DNA of 64,000 bases from NCBI GenBank assembly GCA_001724265.1, contig MEDY01000189.1, positions 1 through 64,000 on the forward strand, written 5' to 3'. The position numbers and the translations under genes were made by a program. The notes beneath the pieces are model-generated. The model was not told the origin of the DNA. It saw nothing but the letters and a program-made list of their open reading frames with translations, and did not search any database. How positions within the stretch are numbered: position 1 is the stretch's first letter; every line of letters begins with the position of its first letter. Positions 1 to 10,858 of this stretch are shown in pieces. The stretch is from Rhizaria sp. SCN 62-66 (taxonomy: Eukaryota > Rhizaria, unplaced).

Positions 1-2642
1 AATCCAGACGGGCCGGGCTAGCGGCGGCCGTGAACCGCCACGAGGGGGCGCTGGCCGACTTCCACGCCCTGTTGACCTCGCTCGTCGCCGCCGCACCTCC
101 CGCCACCACCACCATGAACAACAACAACAACAACAGCAGCGGCAACAGTTCTACTGCGGGCACCGGCGCTGCGAGGAGTGCCGACGGGCGGCGCCGCCGC
201 CGCCGCCGCCGCGAGCCCCGACCGGACCCGTACTCGCCGCGGCTGCTGACGCACGTCAACTACCTCTCGCGCGACGCCGCCGCTGTACTGGGCGCGCTGC
301 TGGCGCGGGCCGCCGTGGAGACGGGCTCGCCCGACGCGCTGCGGGTGCTGCGGCGGCGCACGCTCCGGGGCCCGGACAGCAGCGCCACGCACGACGTCGG
401 CGTGGGCGTCGCGCTCTCGCAGCACAGCAGCAGCAGCAGCTACAACAACAATAGCGGGCGCGGGCGCGGTCTCAGCGGGGCGAGTCCGCCGAGTGCGAGT
501 GGCGGTCTGAGTCCCGCGTTAGGTCCGAGCGCCAGCGCCAGCAGCCCGGGGTTCGGCCCTGGCGCCAGTGTGGGTAGCCCCAGCGGGTTCGTTCCCCAGT
601 CCACCGCTCCCGCTACTGCAAATGCGACTACGAGTGCTGGTGAGGCTTTGAGCAGCAGTTTGAGCGGTCTTAGTCTCGACACGGTCTCCAACGTCACCGC
701 GACGCAGTCACATCAGGCACAGGCACAGACGCAGGCGCAGGCATTGCGGTCCCACCCATCGTCGCCGTCTATGCTGCCGTCGCCGCCCCCCCGCGCTTTG
801 TCATCCTCGTCGTCGTCATTGCAAGTGCGCTCGCCCCTGGCGCTGCTGTCCCCGCGCGCCGCCGCCGCCGCGGCCGCCTCAGCACCGTACTCGCCCGCGC
901 TGTACCGCACGCACACCGCTCCCGGCCGCGCCGCCGCGGCCGCCGCCGCGGCCGCCGCGGCCGCCCAGGAGGCGTTGTTCCGCGCGGGCGGCGCGGCGGC
1001 CGCGGCCGAGGCGGCGTACCCGCTGCCCGGGACGCGGGCTGGTCGCGCGCTGCGGGCCGCCACGGGCGCTGCGGGGCCCTTCGCGCCGGTTACGGGCGCG
1101 GTGTTGGCGCAGGTCGCGGTGCCCATGCTGGCGCAGCAGCAGCAGTCTGGGAGCGGGAGTGCGAGCGACCTCGGCTCTGTGGCTGTGCCTGAGTCATCAT
1201 CTCTGTCATCGCTGTCGTCGTCGTCGCTGTCTGTGCCGACTGCGGCTGAGTTCGTTCCCGCTCCTCTCGCTGCTGCTGCGGCGGCGGCGGCGACTGCGGT
1301 GCCAGTGCCCCTGCTGCCGCCGATGCACCTGACGCGCGCGCAGAGGCTCTTGCTTGCCCCTCTCTCGACCGCGCGCCGCAACGGTAGCAGCAGCAACAGC
1401 AGCAGTAAGAGCCAGAGCCAGAGCAAGGGCCAGAGCCAGAGCCAGAGCACGGGCGAGGAGAGTCGTCCGGCGGCGAGTGATGCGATCGTGGCGAGTGGAG
1501 GTGGTTTCGACCGGAGCGCCCTCACTCCGCTGCCGTTTCCGTCGCTCGACAGCAACAACGACAACAACAACGGTCACAACAAGGACGACAAGAGCGCTGA
1601 TAGCAGCGCGAGCAGTGCCAAGAGCGCGTCTAGCGTTAGTGCCAGCGCGGGTACTACTGGTACGCGTGACACTCGCGACCACGCCGCCGGCGCTGTGATC
1701 GACTTTGCGCGCTTATACCGCGCGACCGCGAGTGCCCAGGACCTGGCCGGGGAAGCTGAGGACACGTTCGACCCCATTACATTCCACGGCCACCCTCTTA
1801 CAACGGCCGGCGACGGTGACGGCGACGGCGTCGGCCGCGAGAGCGTGTACCGCCAAGAGCCCTTCGCACTGGCGGCGCTCGAACAGCTTTACGCGCGTTC
1901 GCTCGCACCTGTCGTTGTCGCAGCTGCTCCTGCCCCTGCCCCTGCCTCTGCCTCTAGTGCTGCCTCGTCTGGCGTCCGTGGAGCCGTGGCGGCCATTCCC
2001 GAAGAAGAAGAGGAGGAGGAGGATGGGGCGCCGGGCTGGGGCGCGATGCTCGTCAGCAACGCCGCCGCCGCCTCTGCCGCCTTTGCCGCCGGTGTCGGCG
2101 CCGGTTCTGGGAGCGCCGCCGCGGGCGGTGTGCTGCTGCGGAGCCCCAGCGTGGCCCGCGGCGGCGGCGGCCAGGGGCATTACCACAGCTACAGCAACTA
2201 CAGCAGCTACAGCAGCGCGCTGAGTCCCCTCGGCTCTCCGCTCGCCGCAGCCGTCGTCGCCGCCGCCTCCAGTCTCGGCGGCATGGGCGCAAGCGGCGAT
2301 GGCGGAGATGACGAGGACGGCGAGGGTGGCTCAGACCTTGTCCCCATCACCACCCTCAGCGCTGCCGCCAACGCGATCTCCAGCACGGCGCCCCCGTGTG
2401 CTGCCACCACAACGGCAGCGGCGCCGGCGACTCCGGCTGCTGCGGTTTCTCACGAGGGCGCGGTGTGGGAGCTGGTGCCGGTGTTGGCGCGGCGCCCGGA
2501 CGCGCGCGACGAGGCGCTGGTGCTGCGCAACAGGGTCATCGCGCGCCGTATCGCCGCGCTTGCTACCGCTAGCAGCAGCAGCAGTAGCAGTAGCAGCGGT
2601 GACAATAAGAGCAAGGATAACAATGAGGAAGAGAACGCGTGA
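1..2642 (+). CDS. Low-complexity protein of unknown function, 5' end missing
   Basis: The frame is open from the first bases of the window and ends at TGA 2640-2642, giving about 880 visible residues; the true start lies upstream. I do not recognise the family. Most of the protein is homopolymer: Asn and Ser runs near the start, an Arg run, poly-Ala blocks (about 840-1000 nt), Ser/Gln repeats and a Glu run. Less repetitive islands are PYSPRLLTHVNYLSRDAAAV (about residue 70), a central IDFARLYRATASAQDL stretch and a C-terminal VWELVPVLARRPDARDEALV. No membrane segment or catalytic motif is visible. The islands suggest real selected sequence embedded in expanded codon repeats. Confidence is high that it is coding, low for any role. 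Confidence 0.7.
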   Translation, partial: SRRAGLAAAVNRHEGALADFHALLTSLVAAAPPATTTMNNNNNNSSGNSSTAGTGAARSADGRRRRRRRREPRPDPYSPRLLTHVNYLSRDAAAVLGALLARAAVETGSPDALRVLRRRTLRGPDSSATHDVGVGVALSQHSSSSSYNNNSGRGRGLSGASPPSASGGLSPALGPSASASSPGFGPGASVGSPSGFVPQSTAPATANATTSAGEALSSSLSGLSLDTVSNVTATQSHQAQAQTQAQALRSHPSSPSMLPSPPPRALSSSSSSLQVRSPLALLSPRAAAAAAASAPYSPALYRTHTAPGRAAAAAAAAAAAAQEALFRAGGAAAAAEAAYPLPGTRAGRALRAATGAAGPFAPVTGAVLAQVAVPMLAQQQQSGSGSASDLGSVAVPESSSLSSLSSSSLSVPTAAEFVPAPLAAAAAAAATAVPVPLLPPMHLTRAQRLLLAPLSTARRNGSSSNSSSKSQSQSKGQSQSQSTGEESRPAASDAIVASGGGFDRSALTPLPFPSLDSNNDNNNGHNKDDKSADSSASSAKSASSVSASAGTTGTRDTRDHAAGAVIDFARLYRATASAQDLAGEAEDTFDPITFHGHPLTTAGDGDGDGVGRESVYRQEPFALAALEQLYARSLAPVVVAAAPAPAPASASSAASSGVRGAVAAIPEEEEEEEDGAPGWGAMLVSNAAAASAAFAAGVGAGSGSAAAGGVLLRSPSVARGGGGQGHYHSYSNYSSYSSALSPLGSPLAAAVVAAASSLGGMGASGDGGDDEDGEGGSDLVPITTLSAAANAISSTAPPCAATTTAAAPATPAAAVSHEGAVWELVPVLARRPDARDEALVLRNRVIARRIAALATASSSSSSSSSGDNKSKDNNEEENA

Positions 2643-2729
2643 ACATGAGTGATTCATGTAAGAAAACGAATGCCAGACCGTGGTTGCGACAAGGATTAAT
2701 TATCAAGAGCGAACATAAGATGATTTATT

Positions 2730-3795
2730 TTATGTGTTCAGTATTACGCACGTACATAGTTTAATCATGTAGAAATCAGTTAGCCCAGCTACATGGCCCT
2801 TCTTGGAACGCCAGTCTGGATATGACGCAGCAACTTGAGCAACTCGTTGTCGGTCAAGAATAAAATCAAATTGTAAACCATGAAGTAAAAAGCCATCAGT
2901 AATCTTCTTCGGCAAATCAGATGGTGCACAGGCCGAGATTTTCGGCTCAAAAGCGGATAGTCTTGGCTTGGTCTCTTTAGCATGCTTACCGTCGTTGTTG
3001 TCGTTATTCATGCCACTAACCTTGGTGCGTCGCCGCCGATTGCGAACCTGATTTTACTGAGCAATATCGCCCACCATGGATACCACAAGCTTGTGGAGCA
3101 TGATCACAGGGTCGGACGTCACTTTACGTCGAATCAACTTCTCGAGAGTCTCCCTGTCGCCCGCTGCAAAGAAAGCTGCCAGGAACACGTTGCGCGGTTC
3201 AACACCTTCAGCCAGTACGGCTGGGTCAGGGCTCGTATCCCCTGACTTGATCAGGGGTCGCACTGCCTCGCACACTACAAGTGGCAGTTGGAGCGGTGTA
3301 GAGGTATCCGCAACAGCAGCACCGTACTTGTGTGCAAAACCGCAGGGCACCATACTCAAGCAGTGTCAGCGCCACAGCAAACCGGGACTGATTGACATCT
3401 TTGGCTGGGACCGCCTCTAGCATGCTGATGATTATCTTAGAGAGATTCTCGCTCGTCGTGTCAAAAAAGTACCATGGTGGTTCGCTCCGCAGTTTCATTT
3501 CCAGACGCCCAACGACAACTTGGAAATCGACATAGTTTTTAGAGAGTACCCCGTTGGCACAGTGCTGATGTATCCCCGCTGCGCTGTTCCTAACGAGCCT
3601 GTCTGAAAACCACGGTTTGCATGATACGCCGTGGTTCATTAACATTGTTTTCAAGCCATGCCCAATGAACCTGCTGCGCGGTGCCATGCCCGCCGGCCGC
3701 GTCACGTCTTGCGTGCCAGGGAAGAATGCAACGTACCACACGGACAATGAAAAACCTTCGGATAGTCCCTTTAGAGCTCCAGTATTGCGGCGCCT
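2730..3795 (-). pseudogene. Decayed protein-coding region, possibly ankyrin-like
   Basis: Two overlapping minus-strand frames read like one protein interrupted by a frameshift. The first is open from 3795 down to TGA 3226-3228 and the second runs from about 3359 down to TAA 3054-3056. The second frame continues in phase after that TAA to 2730, so the region carries one frameshift and one in-frame stop. No good ATG opens it. The text around the shift (TLLEYGA, then KYGAAVADTSTPLQLPLVV, then NVFLAAFFAAGDRETLEKLI) has the look of ankyrin repeats, but this is weak. Base composition is lower in GC than the neighbouring genes. An alternative is a gene with unrecognised introns: GTACG-type donors occur near 3320 and 3735. 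Confidence 0.35.
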
Positions 3796-3798
3796 TTA

Positions 3799-5323
3799 GA
3801 CGTTCTTACGCACCACTGAGAGATGTCGGACTGACAATATCAAGGCTTAGGTGTCCAAGTGTGATGATACGTACGTGACTACATTTGACATTGAGCACTC
3901 TTACTTGCATCAAGACAACTGCAACTTGGCACAACGGAATGTTCACAAAGACAATATAAGACTGCCGTGTATTGTTATGCCAATGAAAGCACACAAATAG
4001 CCGCACTGTGAACAGACCTGCGTGGATCAATCGAGGAAATTGCCAGGCAGGCAATGAGGGCTAGACAGACCGACAATGCAAGTGCTCGCGACTGGCGGAG
4101 AGTGAAAGAAGTCAAGCAGAGCTGGTGAACAGCTGTGCAGAATAGTATGTTACAAACACAAGTCATATAAGACATAAGAGTAATCGAGTCCAGATGATAA
4201 GTGGTGATTGTTTTGTTGCTTGTTGTCACGGCTGGCGCGCAGTAAAACGACACATTGCCGCGGCGTGAACAGAGCAATAGCAACGGAAAAATGACGGGTT
4301 TGGTCTAGTGATTGATGATAGGAGTGAAAGACTGGTGGTAACACGGAGTGGGTGTGGTGATATGATATATCTTTTTAAGGGCACGGTGTTTCACGTCTGT
4401 TTTAGCATGCATGTGACTGTAGGACGTAGAAATCACCGCGACAATGGTGGCGAGAGTGACAGTGATATGTGACTTTGATTGCGGCAGTAGCACTAGCTAA
4501 GTGTTGTGCCCGTGACCAAAGCGCACGAAACAATGTGAGGCTGACGTTTCGTGTCCTATTCGAACGTGATAGTTTAGTTTGTGTTTGAGCTAACCCTTTT
4601 AAATACACAGTGACGCAAACGCAAATAGTTTGCACGCATGAGCGCGTGAATTACAATTGTAGTGTGTTCGTCCCGATTGAAGTAGTGACGGTGTAATCGA
4701 ATCGAGGACGGGAAAAAAAGAGTGCGTTAGCGTGCAATTCTTAAGTGCAACACGCTTGAATTAATGGGGAGGTGTAAGGAGGAAGGAAAATTGACACAAG
4801 TGTCAAAACAGTAGGAGCGAAGTCGACGGATGATTCATTCGTTTGAAGCAACAAACTAAGAACAATAATTTCGTGATATACAAAAAAAACATATTTTCTA
4901 AGGAAAGCAAAGTAAGGCTGGAGACAGAATCAAAGAGGTGTGGCAAACCCAGATTAGATAAATGATGAATGTTAACAGACAGAGAGCAAGATAAACGATG
5001 ATAGGACAAATCAAAGGGATAAAAAACACATATTTTCACAAAGGAGCACGTCTGCAAAAAACAACAACATAAATTCAAACACAATGCTGCTGTTGCTAGT
5101 CTGATATTGCGGTCAGCACCGACAGTGGAGCATACCACGACACTTGACACATGACGTTGAGTAAAACGTCCGCAAATATGCGAAAATATACAAGAGCAAC
5201 TAAACATAACAAATAAAGAAGCAGACGCATTTAAAGCGATTGTTAATAGTTGCTGCAACGCAACAGTGACGTGAAATGACTCTGGACGAAGATAGAATAA
5301 GCATGGAGTTGGCATCGTGCTCG
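3799..5323. other. Intergenic, no gene seen
   Basis: About 1.5 kb of AT-richer DNA downstream of the NSUN gene. The plus strand is A-rich, so it is T-rich in the sense of the minus-strand gene, as in other 3' flanks here. No open frame looks coding, and no structured RNA gene was recognised. Confidence 0.5.
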
Positions 5324-7075
5324 TTAGTTACTGCCATCACGGTCACTTGACTTGACAAACACGGCGATGAAGAGCCCCGACGTGCCGCAGTAGGGGTCGA
5401 AGCGCACCGCGTTGGCGCTCACTTGCGCATACGCCCACCGCCACGCGGCCTCGCTCTCGGGCTCACGGTCACCCTCACGGTCGCTCGCGTCCCTGTTGTG
5501 CTGCTGCTGCTGCTGCGTCGCGGCGGGGTGAGCGGTGGCCCAGCTCAAGATCTCCGCCCTGCGCCGGGGGCAGTCCAGGCAAGGAAAAGGCGTCGCCCGC
5601 ACGCGCGCGCGCTCGTCGGCGCTCAGAACCGGCGCCCCCAGCGCGCGGCGGAACAGCAGCGGCGGGTACAGCTGCTGCTGGGATTGCTGAGACTGTGATG
5701 TCGCAAGAGCCTCCGCTGACACTGACTGCGACTGCGACTCGCCGCCTTCGCTGTTGCTACTGTTGCTGCCGTTGCCGTTGCCGTTGTCAGTGTTGTCGGT
5801 GTTGGCGGGTAGCTCGAGCAGCCTGATGGGGGCGGGCAGCGCGAGCGGGACGACGCGCGCGTCCGCGCAGTGCAGCAGAAGCCACGCCGCCACGTCCTCG
5901 TTCTGCCGCTGCGAGAAGGAGCAGGTGCTGTACACCAGCCGGTGCGCGCAGCGGTCACCCGCGGCGCCGCCGGCGTCGGTGTCGCGGACGGCGTTGGCGA
6001 ACTCGTACTCGCACTCGTCGTGATCCTCTTCCACGTCAGTCACGCCGCTCACCGCACTCGTACTCGCACTCGCGCCGGTCACGCCAGCGGCGGCCGTGGC
6101 AGCGGCGCCAGCAGCGAGGGCGCGCGTCACTGCGGCCCGGGTTGAGGGCGCGAGCAGGGCGAATCCGCGGCGGAGCAGCGCGCGCTGCAGCAGCGGCAGC
6201 GACTGCACCTGTTCGTCGCTGCACACGTGCGTGTCCAGCCCCGTCACAGCCCCGCCGCTGGCGGTGCTCTTGGTCGCGGCGCTCGCGGCGCTGGCGCTGG
6301 CCTGCTTGCTCTTGGCGACTTTGACGACGTGTTTAAGCGACCCGTCGTGCGTGCACTCGGCGTCGACCATCACGCCCTCGTAGAGCCCGCTCGCGCTGCT
6401 GTGCAGCACGCCGTCCCGGCCCCCGCTCAGAGCAGCAGCAGCACTGGCGCCATTGTCTGCCTCAGCGGCAGCGGCGGCCTCAGTGGCAGCGGTGGCGGCA
6501 GTAAGCGCTCTGTGCCGGGCGTGCGCTCCCGCGAGCACTTCGTCGCGCGTTACCAGCTCCCGCTGCGCGCCGCCGCCGCCGCCGCCGCCGCAACTACTAC
6601 TGGCACTGGCGCTGAAGCTGCCGGCGGCGCCGTCGGGCCCCGCGGTGCGGAACTTGACGCTGTGTTCCTGGAGCGCGCGCGCAACGAACGCGCGGCGCAT
6701 CGCCTTCTCGGCACCACCGCGCCCGACGGCCGCGGGGGAACCCCCCCCACCGCCGCCGCCGCCGCCGCTGGCGCCAGCGGTGGCGGCGTTCTGGGCAGCG
6801 GTGTTGTTGCCGCGGCCGCCAGTTCCTACGCTTGTGGAGACGGCGGTGGGAACGAAAGGCAGAGCGGGCGCGTTGCGGCCGCAGCCTGTGCTGCCACTGG
6901 AGCTGTCGCAGTGCGAGATGAGAGGGTGTCCGTGCGCGTATGCGAGCGCTAGCGCGGTCGCGGGGGGCAGCGCGGGGGAGGTGCAGTCGTACTGGGCCAG
7001 GCCGGGCAGCCAGGACCAATAGGCCGGCAGCAGCGATGCGTTGCCAATGCCGCCACCGCCGCCGCCGCCGCCGCC

Positions 7076-7110
<35 letters not shown>

Positions 7111-9832
7111 CGAGGTCGGCCAGGCCGGCGACTCTACTGAGCGCCCGGCCGCCGCGCGCAGCCATGGGCAGCAGCGCGGGGCTGTTGCTGTTGCTGTCGC
7201 CGCGACTGCTGTCGCCGCTGCTGCTGCTACTGCTGCCGCTGGCGCCACCGTCGTGGAACCGGGCCGGGGGCGCGGCGTAGCGCGCGCGCTTGCCAGTGCC
7301 AGCGCCAGAGTGGGCGTGACCGTGGGCGCTAGAGTTGCGGTCACCGCTCGCACCGCTGGCCGGAGCCATGGAGGCGGCGCGGCGGGCACTGGCCGCCCTG
7401 CCAGGACCGATCGACGCAGCAGCAGCTGTGACGGTAGCGTCCGCGTCTCTCGAGGAGCCGGGGGCCGCGTCCGCAGCGGCGTCCGCAGCGGCGTCCGCGG
7501 CCTCGGCGCGTGGCGCGAGTGCGGGCGAGGATGCGGCGTTGTCGCCGTTGATGTTGCTGCTGCTGTTGTTGCTGGTGTTTCTAGCCGGTGTTGCGCGCAG
7601 CTTGGAGTCTAAGTAAGCCCTGAGAGCGTCCAAGTAAATGCCCGGCTCGTACGCAGTCCCAGCCGTCCCAGCCTTCGCTGCCACTGACGACGACAAGGCC
7701 CAAACCGCACTGACATGACTCGCTCTCGCGCCGCCGCCGCTGCCGCCACCGCCGCCGCGGGCGAGCACGGCGTGGTAGGGCGAGGGCGCGGCAACCTCCC
7801 AGGCGCCCGAGAGCCAGACGGGCGCAAAGGGCACCCGCAGCACGGGCGACAGGTGCGCGCGCAGCAGCGGCGAAGCGGGCAGCAGCAGCGCGCGCGCGGC
7901 CGCGCTGTCGCGGTCGCCCGATATCGCGGGGCTCACCCCGGCGGCGGCTGCGGCGGCTGCGGCGGCCGCGGCCACGGCCGAGGCGGCGGCTGACGCAGAG
8001 GCGGCCGCCGCGGAGGCCGAGGCGTAGGCGACGGAGACAGCGGCGGCGGCTGCAGTCAGAAAGACGTCTGGAACCCTCTCCGCATCACCGCCGCTGCTAC
8101 CGCTGCTACCGCTGTTGATGCTGCTGCTGCTGTTGCTGGTGGGGATAACGGTGTTGTTGGCCGCTGCGGCCGCTGCGGCGGTAGCGGCCGCGAGTGCCGC
8201 CAGCGAGGGCGCGTCGACCCAGGCGTGCGTAGCGACGGCGGCGGCGACGGCGGCGCACACCGCCGCGATAGCGCTCACCGGCGGCGACGGCGACGGGGCT
8301 TGCGCCGCGGCGCTGCGCGGCGCAAGGATGCCGCGGACCGCGTTGGCGACGAGGAGAGACGCCGCCTGCTGACTCAGAACGCCGTGACCGCCGTCGCCGG
8401 CGCCGCCGGCGCTCGAGCTGGCGCCGATGTGGCCGCTATTGGGCCCGCTGCGGCCGGTGCCGTAGATGGCCAGCCGCGAAGTCGGCGGCGGCGGGGGAAA
8501 GGCAAAGCTGCAGCCGTCGGCCCGGAAGAGGCGCGCGTTGGGCACGCGGTAGCGGGTAAGTACCCCCTTACACGTCGCGAGCCGGTGCGTCGAGATGTCG
8601 ACGCCGGTCACTGTCCCGGCCGCTACAACCGCCACGGCGCTCGCGTCAGCGCTGTCGCCGCTGTTGCCGCGAGTGCCGCTGCGGCACGGCAGGGCCCGGG
8701 CCGGCGCGCGGCGCCAGTGGCGCGCCCAGGAGCCCAGCCCGGCGTCGGCCGCGCAGCGCTCGTGCGCGGGCGCGGGTGTGCGAGAGGAGGCGCCCTTCGC
8801 GTTGCCCGTGTCAGCGCCAGTGCCGCTGCTGTTGCCGTTGCTGTCGGGGCCGCCGCTGTTGCCGTTGCTGAGGGCGAGCGCTGAGAGCGCGGCGAGCGCG
8901 CGCGGCGGCGTGAGCAGGAGGTCCGCGGCGAGCGTGAGCTTGGCGCCCGGCGCGCAGCAGAGGTCCAGCAGCTGCGCCGTGGGGCGCGGGCGCAGCGCGA
9001 AGACGCACACGGCCGAGGCCAGGTCGATGCCGTAGATCTGCGGTGTAATATCATTAGAGATGAAGATGTTGTCGCGGGGTGTGGGGGGAGGGGAGGGGGG
9101 GGGGGGGGGGGGGGGGGGGGAGGTGGAGATAACACACATAGATGGCAAATAAAAGAGTTGGTGATAAGACGTGTCAAGATCTTTTGAATTATATCCCCTA
9201 ACGAGTCAGCGCATATCAATAGCTTTTGGTTTTGCGATCGATCGATGATAAGGCGTGACTGGTGGCTACCTGCGCTGTTTGCGCGTCGACGTACCTGTGC
9301 GTGCGTGTACGCGTGCGTGCGCGCGATGGAGGCGGCGGCGGGCAGCGCGAGGAAGCTGGGTAGCGGCGCGGCGGCGAGGACTCGGCAGCCGGGCAGCGGG
9401 CGCCAGGGCAGCGCCTCAAGCGCGGGCCACGCCGCGGCGGGGACGGACTGCGCCAGCTGCGCGTCGAGCAGCGCCAGGTCGGGCAAGTGCTGCGGGTTCA
9501 GGCGGATGAAGCGCGGGACCGTCTCCGCGAAGCTGGGGGCGCGCGAGAGCAGGAAACAGATGGAACATGAAGTGACAAGTGGTGATATGAGGTGGGGTGG
9601 TGGTACGGCAAAGGTTGACTGTACTTTGGGCTTTTTGGCGAGAGAAAAGACAAGAAGCGTACTCGTAAACGGCGGGGTCGATTGCGTTTTGGCGCAAAAA
9701 CTCAAGGTAGCGCGGGGTGAGCGAGAGAGACTGTTGCTGCGACAGCGCCTGCGACTGTTGCGGAGGGGCGGCGGCCTGCGACAGCACGGCGAGGGAGCCA
9801 CCAGGCGCGGCAGGGGCAAGGTGCGAGTCCAT
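5324..9832 (-). CDS. NOL1/NOP2/Sun-family RNA cytosine-C5 methyltransferase
   Basis: Three exons: 9832-9663, 9532-9295 and 9037-5324, 1373 aa, stop TAA. Donors are GTACGC and GTACGT; splicing restores one frame (AVYDFAETVPRFIRLNP across the first junction, then THAQ-IYGIDLASAV). The enzyme should transfer a methyl group from S-adenosylmethionine to C5 of a cytosine in RNA. Visible landmarks are the N-terminal FLRQNAIDPAVYDFAETVPRF element, SAM-binding motif I LDLCCAPGAK (about 160-169), a VDISTHRL acidic-loop motif, motif IV as VDAECTHDGS (about 1025), motif VI as YSTCSFSQRQNEDVAAWLL (about 1170; catalytic Cys) and the terminal GLFIAVFVK. Motif IV has DAEC rather than the usual DxPC. About 700 residues of Ala/Ser/Gly/Asn repeats separate motif I from motif IV, far longer than typical 350-800 aa relatives. 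The RNA substrate cannot be told. Confidence 0.9.
7079..7110. repeat. Hexamer repeat (gttgcc) inside the NSUN gene
   Basis: About five tandem copies of gttgcc, next to a (ccg)n run at 7050-7078. On the coding strand they encode alternating Gly-Asn followed upstream or downstream by poly-Gly. They are in frame, so length changes by whole units leave the protein in phase. Confidence 0.85.
9095..9120. repeat. 26-nt G homopolymer in NSUN intron 2
   Basis: An unbroken run of G on the plus strand, C on the transcribed sense strand, flanked by more G-rich sequence (9081-9125). It lies in the 257-nt second intron about 55 nt upstream of the acceptor (exon starts at 9037). It could serve as an extreme polypyrimidine tract, or form a G-quadruplex on the opposite strand. 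Homopolymer length may also be a sequencing artefact. Confidence 0.85.
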
Positions 9833-10858
9833 GCGGATGGTAGCACGGGAGGAAAAAAGAGGAAGCTGGGAGTGCTGGAGCAAGGTCTGGCAGGGTGCGC
9901 GCGATTTCGGGAACTGTTTAACAGAAACAAGTGTGGGGCCACTGACGTGGCTTCTAGTGGGACATAAACAGAGTGGTTAGAAAGCGTTATTTAGTGTGAT
10001 GTGAGATCAAGTAATTTCAGGACAAGACATATGTTTCTAGCGCGATTGTCGATCAAGATATGACGAGCAGGCACTGAACAAGTGGTGTGAAACTGGGACT
10101 CCGCCCAGCTTCTTTACCGTACAGAGCCGAAGCCAACTGGACGCTATAAAGCATAAAACAAGCTGTTGATATCAAGGCTTGACAATAAATACAGGAATTT
10201 CGTGGCAATTTCAATCTTCACAAGCGAATCACGCCCGTGGACATCGCGCATTTGAATAGCGTGATGGTTCCGTTGTGGACGTGGACACATAGCCACAGTG
10301 TGCGAGAGCGACAGCCGCTCCCAAACCCAACGCACGCTCAATGTCCGCCATTTCAGCGCATCAGAACATGAGTACAGATTTAATGCGGATATTTAAAACG
10401 TATTTACTTAGTGGTATCCATGCAGCGTGCGTCTGGGTTGAGATATCTTTGCGTAAGTGACGTTGCTGTCGCCTTCGTGAAGTTCCCCCTCGCTCACAGT
10501 CAGTTTTTGGTAAACACTACAAAATGTGGATATTTCAAGTATCCTAACAAGATACGAGATCACACGTTGAATATGCTATTTAACACACTTAGAATTTATG
10601 TGATGACAAATTATTTTGCCTCTGGCATGACACTATACCCGATTTTGAGTTAGGAATGAGTTTCCAACCAATTCAGCCACGCCCCCTTGTCGACGTCGCA
10701 CGCCTTTCTAAACGTCCTTCCTACGCTTCATATTCTCCGTCAGCCGCAGTGTGACCGCACGTCCACGAAATTTGCTTACTTTTCTATCAAATTTCTTTAT
10801 AAAAATCCATTACACCATCACCCTGGCGCAGGCCCGCGACTCGCGTTGCCCTGCAACG
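9833..10858. promoter_or_regulatory. Divergent spacer between NSUN and the type I membrane protein
   Basis: About 1 kb separates the two start codons, so it must hold both promoters. The first 130 nt are G-rich (5' leader of NSUN); the middle is AT-rich. I found no clear TATA box or named element. Confidence 0.4.

Noticed and set aside
713-1682. Minus-strand frames opposite the first gene
   Set aside because: They are poly-Ala/Arg shadows created by the GC-rich repeats of the plus-strand gene.
8623-9942. Long minus-strand frame overlapping the NSUN gene
   Set aside because: Most of it is an out-of-phase shadow or translated intron; only the part at 9532-9295 is used, as exon 2.
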